NCBI GenBank assembly: GCA_903896925.1
Contig: CAITZM010000031.1
Span: 1 to 64,000 of the forward strand
Length of the DNA: 64,000 nucleotides
Origin: an uncultured Lentisphaerota bacterium
GTDB lineage: Bacteria; Verrucomicrobiota; Kiritimatiellia; CAIQIC01
Reading direction: 5' to 3'
Shown here: piece by piece, positions 8,025 through 16,300 of the stretch
Position numbering within the stretch: the first letter of the stretch is position 1
Layout: each line of letters begins with the position of its first letter
Program-made: the position numbers and the translations under genes
Notes under the pieces: generated by a model
Databases searched by the model: none
Seen by the model: only the letters and a program-made list of their open reading frames with translations
Told to the model about the DNA's origin: nothing

Positions 8025-9352
8025 TTCAGCACCTCCCAGCGGCCCAGTTTGCGGCCACCGGTGCGCAACAGTAATTTCGCCGCTCGCAGGCTGGCGATTT
8101 GCTTCTCGATCGCCCGCGTCGTCAGTTCGAGCCGCCGGGCCAGTTCCGGGATCGTCATCTCGGGCTGTTGGGCCAGGCAAACGAGGATCGCGTGCCCTGT
8201 TTCCCCCACGTCTTTCCCGAACTTCCTTTCCCGAACTTTCATTCCCGAACCAACCGAACGGCCGAGACTTGAGCCTTCCACATACGAGGGCCGGCGGAAA
8301 GCAACGATGAAGAGGTTGCCGATTTCGCGAAACACCACATCCGGGGCGTTCTTCAGGATCAGCGGCATCCCGCGTCCCCAGGCTTCCACCATCTCGATGC
8401 GGCGGAACAGGTCGGCGATCAAAGGATTGCGCCGCTGCGAGACGAAGCCTGTGCGCAAAGCGTCCAACGTCAGGGAGCCGTACAACTTGCCCGGATTGCG
8501 GATTTCGACGCGGTCCTTGAAGACCGCCACTTGCACGTAATCGGGATCGCGGTAGTCGCGGTGACAAAAGGCGTTGATGATGGCTTCGCGCAACGCTTCC
8601 ACCGAGATCTCCGGCACATCCACACGGTACAGCCCCTCCAGCCGCATGCCGATGTGAATGTTCTTGAGGACGTATTTCTGGGCCTCTTCGATCAGTTCCA
8701 TGATGTCGCCCTGGATGTCGTGGCGATCGATGATCATCGCACTGTCGGTCGTGCCGAACACCGCACAGCGCAACTCCAGCGGCGGCGCTTTGGCAAAGAA
8801 CAGGGGCGCGGCGTTCAATAACTTTCCGTCTTTGAACAGGCCCAGCTTCGCGACGGCATTCTCCGGGGTATCCCAACCTAGGCCGGCTTTTTCGACAAAA
8901 CGCCGGAGCTTCCCCACGTCGAGTTCGGCCAGGCTCATCCGGCACAGGCCGTTGTCCCAGCGCAACCGGTCGCTGTGCTTCGCGAGGATCAGCTTCTCCA
9001 GCTCCTTGGCGCTCAATTGTCGGTCTTCGTCGGCCACGCGCATATAGGCCCGACCCTGGGCGTAATACGGCGTTTCACTGCCTTCAAATGCCACCTTGAG
9101 GCAGGGGCATCCGTCGATCCTTTCCAGCGTCACCTGCGGATAAATCTTGGGCTCGATATGCGCGGCGATGGCCTGCGATACATCACGCAAGGTCTTTTCG
9201 CTGGCATCCAATCCCACCGCCTGGCCGTCGCCGCGCAGGCCAAACCACAGCTCGCCATGGCCGTGTTTGTTGAGGATGGCGGACATGGAAACCAGGCCGG
9301 CCTTGAGTTCGGCCAGGCTTTTCTTCAGTTCCGTGGTCTCCGATTCTTTCAC
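8021..9352 (-). CDS. AlbA_2-domain ATP-binding transcriptional regulator-like protein
   Basis: This 443-residue protein has an N-terminal AlbA_2 (Schlafen-like) nucleic-acid-binding domain (ETTELKKSLAELKAGLVSMSAILNKHG, then GLRGDGQAVGL), a central region with REAIINAFCHRDY, NPGKLYG and MVEAWGRGMPLI, typical of the associated GHKL-like ATPase (HATPase_c_4), and a C-terminal winged helix (TIPELARRLELTTRAIEKQI). It begins at a GTG whose GTGA overlaps the hsdM stop, and its own TGA overlaps the hsdS ATG. Such proteins recur inside type I restriction operons and are usually annotated as putative regulators or RecG-like. Whether it controls this operon or acts in defence, as Schlafen-type nucleases can, is not decided by sequence. 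Confidence 0.88.
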   Translation of the reverse strand: MKESETTELKKSLAELKAGLVSMSAILNKHGHGELWFGLRGDGQAVGLDASEKTLRDVSQAIAAHIEPKIYPQVTLERIDGCPCLKVAFEGSETPYYAQGRAYMRVADEDRQLSAKELEKLILAKHSDRLRWDNGLCRMSLAELDVGKLRRFVEKAGLGWDTPENAVAKLGLFKDGKLLNAAPLFFAKAPPLELRCAVFGTTDSAMIIDRHDIQGDIMELIEEAQKYVLKNIHIGMRLEGLYRVDVPEISVEALREAIINAFCHRDYRDPDYVQVAVFKDRVEIRNPGKLYGSLTLDALRTGFVSQRRNPLIADLFRRIEMVEAWGRGMPLILKNAPDVVFREIGNLFIVAFRRPSYVEGSSLGRSVGSGMKVRERKFGKDVGETGHAILVCLAQQPEMTIPELARRLELTTRAIEKQIASLRAAKLLLRTGGRKLGRWEVLK

Positions 9353-10839
9353 AGCCCCAATTCCTTCAGATACCCGTCCATCTTGCTGCGCACGGCGACC
9401 AGTTCCTTCTCCAGTCCGGCGATTTCCTTCTTCACGGCGCCCAGATCGATCTCGGCCTCTTCCTCGAAGGTGTCCACGTAGCGGGGGATGTTGAGGTTGA
9501 AATCGTTGTCGGCCAGTTCCTGTGCGGTGGCGCGGTAGGCGTACTTCGCCACCGTCTCGAACTTGCGGTAGGTGCGGACGATTTTGTCGAGATGCTCCGG
9601 CGTGAGGAGGTTCTGGTTCTTCGCGTCCTTGTACTCGCGGGAGGCATCGATGAAGAGGACGTCGCCATGGGTCTTGGCCTTATTGAAAAGCAGGATGGCG
9701 GCGGGGATGCCGGTGCCGAAGAAGAGATTGGCCGGCAGGCCGATGACGGCTTCCAGCAGATTTTCCTCAATGAATTTCTGCCGGATCTTCCCTTCCGCCC
9801 CGCCGCGGAAGAGGACGCCGTGGGGCACGACCACGCCGACCCGTCCGGTACCCTCGCGGGCGGTTTCGATCATGTGGGTGATGAAGGCGTAGTCGCCCTT
9901 CGACTTGGGCGGCAAGCCGCGATGATAGCGGTGGAACGGATCGGCCGAGGCTTCCTCCACGCCCCATTTTTCGAGGGAGAACGGCGGGTTGGCCACCACG
10001 ATGTCGAACTTCATCAACTGGTCATGCTCGACCAGGCGCGGATTGCGCAGGGTGTCGCCCCATTCGATCCGGAAGCTGTCCATGCCATGCAGGAACATGT
10101 TCATCCGGCAGAGGGCGTGGGTGGTGCCGTTGCTTTCCTGTCCAAACAGGGCGAAGTCGCGTTCGTCGGCCTGGCGGCCCACCTTGATGAGCAGCGAGCC
10201 GGAACCGCAGGCAGGATCGCAGATGGTGTCCCCTTTCTTCGGCGCCAGCAGGCGGGCCAGCAGGGTGGACACCTGGCCGGGCGTGTAGAATTCGCCGGCC
10301 TTCTTGCCGGCATCGGAGGCGAAGCGCTCCAGCAGGTATTCGTAGACGTTCCCGATCACATCCTCGGCGCCCACCACGGAGGGGCGCAAATCCAGGCGCG
10401 GATCGTTGAAATCCTCCAGCAAATGCTTCAGGCGGGCATTGCGGTCCCGCGTCTGGCCCAGCTTGTTTTCCGAATTGAAGCTGACCTCACGGAAGACGCC
10501 TTCCAATTTTTCCTTGTTGGCTTCTTCGATTGCCCCCAGCGCCACGTCAATCCGCTCCCCGATGTCTGCCTGGTTCCGCTGCTCATAGAGGCTCTTGAAG
10601 TCGCACCCGGCCGGGAGCTGGAACCGCTCGCGGGAGAGCCGGCGCTCCACGCGCACGGTATCCCGGTCGTATTCCTTGAGGTAGCGCTCGTAATGATCGT
10701 TCCACACATCGGAGATGTATTTGAGAAACACCATGACCAGGATGTAGTTCTTGTAGTCAGCCGGGTCCAGCACGCCGCGAAAGGTGTCGCAGGCGCGCCA
10801 AGCGACATCATTGATTTGAGCCTGGTCAATTTTTTTCAT
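9349..10839 (-). CDS. hsdM: Type I restriction enzyme methyltransferase subunit
   Basis: HsdM is the N6-adenine methyltransferase that protects host DNA and, with HsdS, forms the core of the restriction complex. The 496-residue product has the N-terminal helical HsdM_N domain (YILVMVFLKYISDVW), S-adenosylmethionine motif I DPACGSGSLL at 208-217 and catalytic motif IV NPPF at 284-287, the order of gamma-class N6 methylases. The ATG at 10839 overlaps the TGA of the upstream single-TRD S-like gene, and its stop overlaps the GTG of the AlbA_2 gene. Full length and intact. Confidence 0.97.
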   Translation of the reverse strand: MKKIDQAQINDVAWRACDTFRGVLDPADYKNYILVMVFLKYISDVWNDHYERYLKEYDRDTVRVERRLSRERFQLPAGCDFKSLYEQRNQADIGERIDVALGAIEEANKEKLEGVFREVSFNSENKLGQTRDRNARLKHLLEDFNDPRLDLRPSVVGAEDVIGNVYEYLLERFASDAGKKAGEFYTPGQVSTLLARLLAPKKGDTICDPACGSGSLLIKVGRQADERDFALFGQESNGTTHALCRMNMFLHGMDSFRIEWGDTLRNPRLVEHDQLMKFDIVVANPPFSLEKWGVEEASADPFHRYHRGLPPKSKGDYAFITHMIETAREGTGRVGVVVPHGVLFRGGAEGKIRQKFIEENLLEAVIGLPANLFFGTGIPAAILLFNKAKTHGDVLFIDASREYKDAKNQNLLTPEHLDKIVRTYRKFETVAKYAYRATAQELADNDFNLNIPRYVDTFEEEAEIDLGAVKKEIAGLEKELVAVRSKMDGYLKELGL

Positions 10840-11465
10840 GGGCTTGGTTCCTTGGATTTATTTTCGGAGTGCTTACCGGCGGCTTCAGCCAGAAGACGAT
10901 TCGCGAGTTTCCATTGGAGCGCAGTCAGGCGTTCTGCAAGAATCCGCTCCCGCAAAGCCAGCTCGGCGGCCTCCACGATTTTATGCTGTAGCGCCAGCGG
11001 CGGCACCGGCAGTTCCAGCTCAGCGAGGTCGCTGCGCTGGATAATCTGGACGTAACTCCCTTTGCGCCGCCCCTCGAAATAGTGCGCGGCCTCTTCCGTC
11101 CGGAGAAACCAGGCGAGGTATTCCGGAAGTACCCGCCCCACATCCGGCCGCACAACGAAGAACTGCGCACCCACCAACGTGCGCGGCCGGTCAAGGCGAT
11201 AGACCAGAGCCGTTGTGCGGGTGCCCCGGTTGGGAAACAGCACGTCACCCGGACGCAGAAACGCCGCCTCGCTCACGGACGCCTGGGGCTCGATGCGGAC
11301 TAAATCCTCCGTCAAAAGCTCGCCATCCTGAGAAATATCGCCAATGCGAACAAAATGGCAGGAGCCGGTCGGTACAGACCGCGTCGCGTCCCGGCCGCGC
11401 AAGGTGGCCCCCATCCGGATCTCTGCTATGGCGCTCAGCTGATGCATTTTTCGCTCTATTCTCAT
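10836..11465 (-). CDS. Single-TRD HsdS-like specificity half-subunit
   Basis: This 209-residue protein is about half the size of a normal HsdS. It holds one target recognition domain (HFVRIGDISQDGEL, AFLRPGDVLFPNRG, VRPDVGRVLPEYLAWFL, GSYVQIIQRSDLAELELPVPPLALQHKIVEAA) and one short coiled helix (ERLTALQWKLANRLLAEA), so it is a half-S protein that could dimerise. It is the first gene of the operon and overlaps hsdM by ATGA. ATG 11465 is taken; ATG 11447 (MHQLSAIAEIRMG) is equally plausible and leaves a longer leader behind the predicted promoter. The full-length hsdS further downstream makes this a second specificity element rather than a broken gene. Confidence 0.85.
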   Translation of the reverse strand: MRIERKMHQLSAIAEIRMGATLRGRDATRSVPTGSCHFVRIGDISQDGELLTEDLVRIEPQASVSEAAFLRPGDVLFPNRGTRTTALVYRLDRPRTLVGAQFFVVRPDVGRVLPEYLAWFLRTEEAAHYFEGRRKGSYVQIIQRSDLAELELPVPPLALQHKIVEAAELALRERILAERLTALQWKLANRLLAEAAGKHSENKSKEPSP

Positions 11466-11797
11466 TTCGGCTTGATGTGACTATATCACAAGTATGCTCA
11501 TCGTCAACGAAATATTCATAATATATTATGCACACCCAGCAATCATGCACAACCATTAACGATACTCGTGCATGCAGTGCATGATGGAATTATACCGAAC
11601 GCAGCGCAGACCATCCTGGTTGATCGTTACCGACGAATGCGCTGCCAAACCGACTCACGGCGAAGCGTCGAAGCTGGGTGACAGGGGTAAAATCAACCGC
11701 TGGAGTCAATTTGCGGAACAAAGTCGGGCGGAGCAGTTGAGCGTTGTTTTAGCGCGCAGCCATTCCAACTCGTCCATTGATTCCGACGGTCTCGCCG
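11466..11797. other. Intergenic region with GTGCAT/ATGCAC repeat array
   Basis: No convincing gene. Besides the promoter described separately, it carries four copies of the same hexamer: ATGCAC at 11528-11533 and 11545-11550, and its complement GTGCAT at 11568-11573 and 11577-11582. The last two lie around the odd palindrome CATGCAGTGCATG (11571-11583). The array looks like a multi-site regulator-binding region upstream of the defence operon. From about 11590 to 11797 I see nothing specific; an open frame there has no family features. Confidence 0.45.
11476..11507 (-). promoter_or_regulatory. Predicted promoter and palindromic operator of the restriction/CBASS operon
   Basis: Read on the minus strand, TTGACG (11502-11507) is followed after 16 bp by TATAGT (11480-11485), a good sigma-70 match just upstream of the first gene. 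The -10 hexamer is centred in the palindrome TGTGA-CTATA-TCACA (11476-11490), a likely repressor site that would block RNA polymerase. Start-site spacing gives a leader of about 8 nt to ATG 11465 or about 26 nt to ATG 11447. Confidence 0.55.
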
Positions 11798-12760
11798 TCA
11801 GGGTCGGGCGGCTGCGGGCACCGGCTTGGCGTAATAGGGATAGCGGGCGGGGTCGGCGCCGGGTGCGATGAATTTCCAGCGCTTGTACATCCAGAGCCAC
11901 TGGCCGGGATGCTCGCGCACAACCTGCTCGATCATCGCCGCGGTGCGCACGGTGAGCGCGGCGACCGCCGCGGCCTCGTCGCCGCCCGGCGGGATGGGAT
12001 CGGGCAGGAAGCTGCCCGACGAGAGCATGCGGTAACGCCCGTCCGGCTGCGGCAGGCAGAAGCCGAAGAAGAACAGCGCGCCGGTTTTCAGGCCCAGCAC
12101 CGAGCCCGCGGCGGAGACCGGCACGGGCACGCCGAAGAACGGGACGAACTGGCCGCCCTCCTGCGGCAGCGTGTTCTGGTCGAGCAGCAGCGCGATCTTG
12201 TGGCCGGACCGCAGCGCCCGCAGCAAGTGCCGCACCGCGCCCTGCCGGGGAACGATCTGCTGGCCGTGATCACCGCGGACGCGCAGGAACAGTTCGTCCA
12301 CCGCCGGGTTTGCCAGCGGCATGACCACGCTCGCCAGCGGATACCCGCGCAAGAGCACCGACTGCCCCAGCAATTCCCAGTTGCCCATGTGCGCCGTGAC
12401 GCCCACCGTGGCGCGGTGGTGCCAGAGCGGTTCCATCGAGGGATCAAACTCCACCCAGCGTTCGACGCGCTCGCGGAGCTGCCTCGAGAACCAGAAGACG
12501 TCGAGCAGCAGCAGCGCAAAGGTGTAGAACGACTCGCGCAGGATGGCGCGCTTGGCCGCCGGGGTGAGCGTGTCGCCAAAGGCCAGGTCGAGGTTCGCCA
12601 GCCCGATGCGGCGCTCGCGGCGCGCCACCAGCCAGCCCACGGCGGCGATGGTGCGCGCCAGCACGACGACGACGCGGCGCGGCAACGGCGGGACGACGAG
12701 CAGGCCCAGTTTGCAGAGGGCCAGCTCGAGCTTCGCGCGCCATGGCGGTGATTGTTTCAT
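11798..12760 (-). CDS. LpxL/HtrB-type lipid A (or lysophospholipid) acyltransferase
   Basis: This 320-residue inner-membrane acyltransferase starts at the ATG giving MKQSPPWRAK. It has an N-terminal hydrophobic anchor (about 15-48), the catalytic HMGNWE (His124-x4-Glu129) and the family pattern VMPLANPAVDELFLRVRG, LLLDQN and FFGVPVPVSAAG. Family members add a secondary acyl chain to lipid A from acyl-ACP, which suggests a Gram-negative-type envelope. The length is typical (about 300). An upstream ATG would add 16 residues without support. It stands alone, separated from both neighbours by more than 300 bp. The exact acyl chain and position cannot be read from sequence. Confidence 0.9.
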   Translation of the reverse strand: MKQSPPWRAKLELALCKLGLLVVPPLPRRVVVVLARTIAAVGWLVARRERRIGLANLDLAFGDTLTPAAKRAILRESFYTFALLLLDVFWFSRQLRERVERWVEFDPSMEPLWHHRATVGVTAHMGNWELLGQSVLLRGYPLASVVMPLANPAVDELFLRVRGDHGQQIVPRQGAVRHLLRALRSGHKIALLLDQNTLPQEGGQFVPFFGVPVPVSAAGSVLGLKTGALFFFGFCLPQPDGRYRMLSSGSFLPDPIPPGGDEAAAVAALTVRTAAMIEQVVREHPGQWLWMYKRWKFIAPGADPARYPYYAKPVPAAARP

Positions 12761-13340
12761 ATGCGGCCGGCGACTATGACAAGCGGTCGCCCAAAGCGCA
12801 AGGCGCACCTCCGCCGGTCATGACCCCAAAGATTCCACCACAGAGGACGCAGAGGCCGGAGGAGGTCGCAGAGGGCGAAGAAAAGCGGTCACTGATGAAC
12901 ACGGATTTCACGAAAGCAGAACGGCAGCGATTTCGCGCCAAGGACGCCAGGCGCGCAAAGACAGAGAAGAGACGAGCCTCAGCTTTAAGGCTGCCACAAA
13001 GCGCAAAGTTTCTCCGCCTCTGCCTCTGGCTAACTGGGAGAGGCGGTGTCCTCACCGCCTCGCAGGGGTCAGCCGCCCTGCCGTCAGCGCCCCTTTTCTT
13101 GGCGTTCTCCGTGTCTTGGCGGTTTCTTCGTAGGAACCCGGCTCCTGCCGGGCGAGGGACGGGTTGGGCTCGCGGGGCTGGCTTGCCCCGGCGAAGCGCC
13201 GCGCGAAGCCGGGAAAGCCCCGCCCACAAACCGGGTTTCGGTGTAGCCGCGTTTGTGAAAACGCGGCCCGCGCGGCGCGGCTGCGCCACGACAAAAGCCT
13301 CACGCGGAGCGTGAGGACTACATAGCGAAGCAGGCGCCGC
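12761..13340. repeat. Intergenic region with dispersed CACAGAGG-type and REP-like repeats
   Basis: No gene found. From about 12836 to 12965 it carries a dispersed repeat beginning ACCACAGAGGACGCAGAGG, followed by a stretch resembling ACGGATTTCACGAAAG and GCCAAGGACGCCAGGCGCG. Related copies lie near 22967-23100 and 58241-58290. A stretch of similar character continues at about 13090-13130 (CTTGGCGTTCTCCGTG). The end of the region holds the 24-bp REP-like hairpin at 13298-13321. The rest is GC-rich with short inverted repeats and no supported promoter. Confidence 0.6.
13298..13321 (+). repeat. REP-like hairpin, copy 1
   Basis: CCTCACG and CGTGAGG pair around CGGAG, followed by ACTAC. All 24 bases occur again as the exact reverse complement at 58517-58540, 45 kb away, and a variant with paired stem changes lies at 58473-58496. 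It is intergenic and typical of REP-like palindromes. Confidence 0.7.
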
Positions 13341-16300
13341 TCAGCGCGGAGGGATGCCGAACACGATGGCCGTGCGCTCGGGATGCGTCAGGTGGCGGTT
13401 GATCTCCAGCAACTCGCCGTAGCGGTGCGGTGCGAACACGGCCGGGGCCAGCTCCCACCGCCGGTCAATTACCAGCTTGCCGTTTTCCATGCGCGTTGTG
13501 CAGTCGATGCGGCCGCCGGCGGCGGGCGCGCGCCAGCGCAGGCCCGGCGGCACCAGCCACGCGCGCGGAAATTCCGGTGCAGGAAACACCGTGGTGCAAA
13601 TCTCGGCGCGCATGAACTTCTCCCACAACAGCGGCGCGGCGCGGCTGTCGGCCCGCACGCCGGGCAGGCTGAGCTTGTCTGCAGTCAGGTTCGCGCCGAT
13701 CACGGGCAGGAAGCAGGTCTGCATCCCGTGCTGCGGCGGCGCGAAATGCGCCGCGCGCACCGTGTAGCTCTCCAGCGCCGGATGCACCGCGGTCTGCGTC
13801 ACATAGTCGCCGACCGGCGTGGCGTTCTGGGACAGGTCGCTGACCAGTTCCTGGAAGTGACGCCGCCGCTCTTCCGACGTGAACTCGTCGGTCTCGCGCC
13901 GGAACGCCGCCTGCGCCATGCCGTAATAAAGATTCGTCACGGTGATCAGCGCGGAGCCGTCGGCGGCGGGATGCACGCCGAAGAACACCGCGACCCGCTC
14001 CTCGTGGCCCGCGGCGGCGTGGAGCGCGATGACCTTGCCGCGCGCCAGGTCGAGGCCCGGCTGGCCCTCGTGCGGCGTCGCGCCCGGCGCGGCATACTGG
14101 TCGGTGTCGCCCAGCAGCAGTTCCGTGCGGCCGGCGCGGACGCGCACGAGCACGTCGGGAAACGCAAACGGCTGCGGCGTGTCCAGCGGCACCGCGGCCA
14201 CCTCAGGCACGCGCGCCAGCGACGAGGCGAACACATACTCCGGCGCGAAGCCGGCGGCAGCCAGCAACGCATGCAACAACGCGGCACGGTCGGCGCTGTG
14301 ACCATAGCCATCCTTCAAGGTCGCCTCCGCCGGCGAGAGTGCCGTGAGCGGCAGTTCGTGGAGCGCCGGCCCGGCGGCCCGGATCTGGCGGGCCACGAAG
14401 TCGCGGATCGCGCGGACGCAATCGAGTTCGTTGGAGCTGGCGGACTTCAGTTTCTGCGCGGTCGCGGCGACGGTGCCGCCGGCCGCAGGCTTGGCGAGCG
14501 CGGCGCCCACCGTGCGGCTGTAGGTCTTCCAGTCGCCGGACGAGAGCGTCACCGTCGGCGCCAGGCTCCACAACGGCGGCAGGCCATCCTCGCGGCGCAG
14601 CGCGGGCTGGTTCGTGGCGCTCCACGCAAGCTCGATGTAACCACCGTCGCGGCGCGGCGGCGCCGCGATGAGCCCGGCCGGACTGGCGGTGACGCGCAGT
14701 TCCAGCGAGCGCGGTACACGGACGGTCAGCGTCTTGTGGTCCACCGGGTCAAAGCCCTGGAAAGATTCCATCAGGGCAAAGAACGGACGGTTCTTGCAGG
14801 TGCGCCGCACGGTATAGCGCAGCGTCGCGCCGACCTCGACGCCGGGCAGGCTGACCACGCGGACGCGGCCGGCGGGATAGCGCGGCGCGCTCCCGACCCA
14901 GTCGGCATCCATGTCGTTGATCTCCGCCGGCACCACCTTGCGCACCGCGCCATCGGGCATGGTCACGGCGGCGGCCACCAGCTCCGCCGTTTCCCAGGCG
15001 GGGTTATAGGGAATGCGGACCTCCGCATTCGCCTTCTTGCCCGCGTAGGTCAGGATGCGCTTGGTCACCGTCCGCGTCAGTGTCCAGGCATGCGCATCGA
15101 CCTCATCCACGGTCACGTTTTCCTCCAGCACGCGGCAGTCGGCCGAGGCTTCCGGCGCGGCGGCGGGCGCGACGGCCGCCGGTTGCGCGGCGGTCTCCGT
15201 CAACGGCTCCATGAACACCGGCAGGCGCTGTGCGGCCTCGATCTTTTTCAGGCCCTCCTTGAAGGCCAGATAGCCCGCCGGGGAAAGTTCCACGGTCTTG
15301 ATCAGCCACTCATTATCCACGCTCAACAGGCCGTTGGTGCCGGTGGCGCTGCGCTGCCAGGAGAAATCGCTGTTTTGCACCGGCTGCAGCTGCGGGGCGA
15401 TCATCCGGCCGGCGAGCGCCTTCGTACTCACGCGCACCGTTTCGCGCAGGCCGCAGGTCGCGAAGAGGGTCAGCGGGAAACGCCGTTTGTCGAGGCCCAT
15501 CTGCTCGAGCACCATGTGGACCGCGCCGAGGCTCGCGCCGAACTTCGGCACCAGCGGCAGCAGCAGGTCCGTGCCGCGCACGACGGCATCCGGGGCGCGG
15601 AAATCCAGGCGCGCGACGAGCGGCTGCGTCGTGTCCATGATCTTGTCCGGCTGCAGCTCGTAGCCGGTCACCGTCGCGCCGGGCAGCGCGCGCTTGAGCA
15701 GCGTCGCGAAGAAGCGCCGCTGGTCCTCGGGCTTCAGCCGGGCGAAATGGCCGCGATACATGTTGTCGTTCACGCCCTCGAAGCGCAGCCAGGTCCGGCC
15801 GGTGAGCGTGCCGGCGGCATCGTAGGCGCCGGTGGTCTCCACGCGCACGAGGTTCGCCTCCGCCGGGGCCACCGGCGAGGTGCGCAGCGGCTCGCCCTCC
15901 GGGGTCGCGCCCAGGAAGCTGCAGTGGCCAAGGTAGGCGGGGAACAGGTCCTTGGTGTGCTCGTCGGTCGAATCCATCAGCCGCCACGTGCCGTCGGGCT
16001 CGCGCAGGCCGGTGATGGCGTGGTTGAACGAGATCTGCGGCACCTCCTCGTCCTTGAGCGGGCCGACGTTGATCAGCACGGGATAGGCGTCGAAGCCGCC
16101 GATGCGCAGCAGCGCGACGAGCAGCACGGCCTTGTCACGGCAGACGCCGTAGCGGTTGCTGAAGGTCATGTCCACGTCGTGCGGCTCGAAGCCCGGCGAC
16201 GTGGTCTCGGTGGTGATCCCCATGTAGCGGATGTCCTGCGAGACGAACCGGAAGATCGCGCGCAGCCGCGTCTCGCGGTCCGCGACGCCGGCCGTCAGCC

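Noticed and set aside
8025..8945. In-frame extension upstream of hsdS (307 extra codons)
   Set aside because: It overlaps the AlbA_2 gene in another frame and is rich in Arg/Pro/Gly shadow sequence; the ATG at 8024 has a correct ATGA overlap.
11572..11871. Small plus-strand open frame between the defence operon and the acyltransferase
   Set aside because: No family features and it overlaps the end of the acyltransferase gene.
12742..13314. Two long opposite open frames in the 12.7-13.3 kb intergenic region
   Set aside because: Translations are Arg/Ala/Pro-rich and derived from dispersed repeats; no domain or start context.
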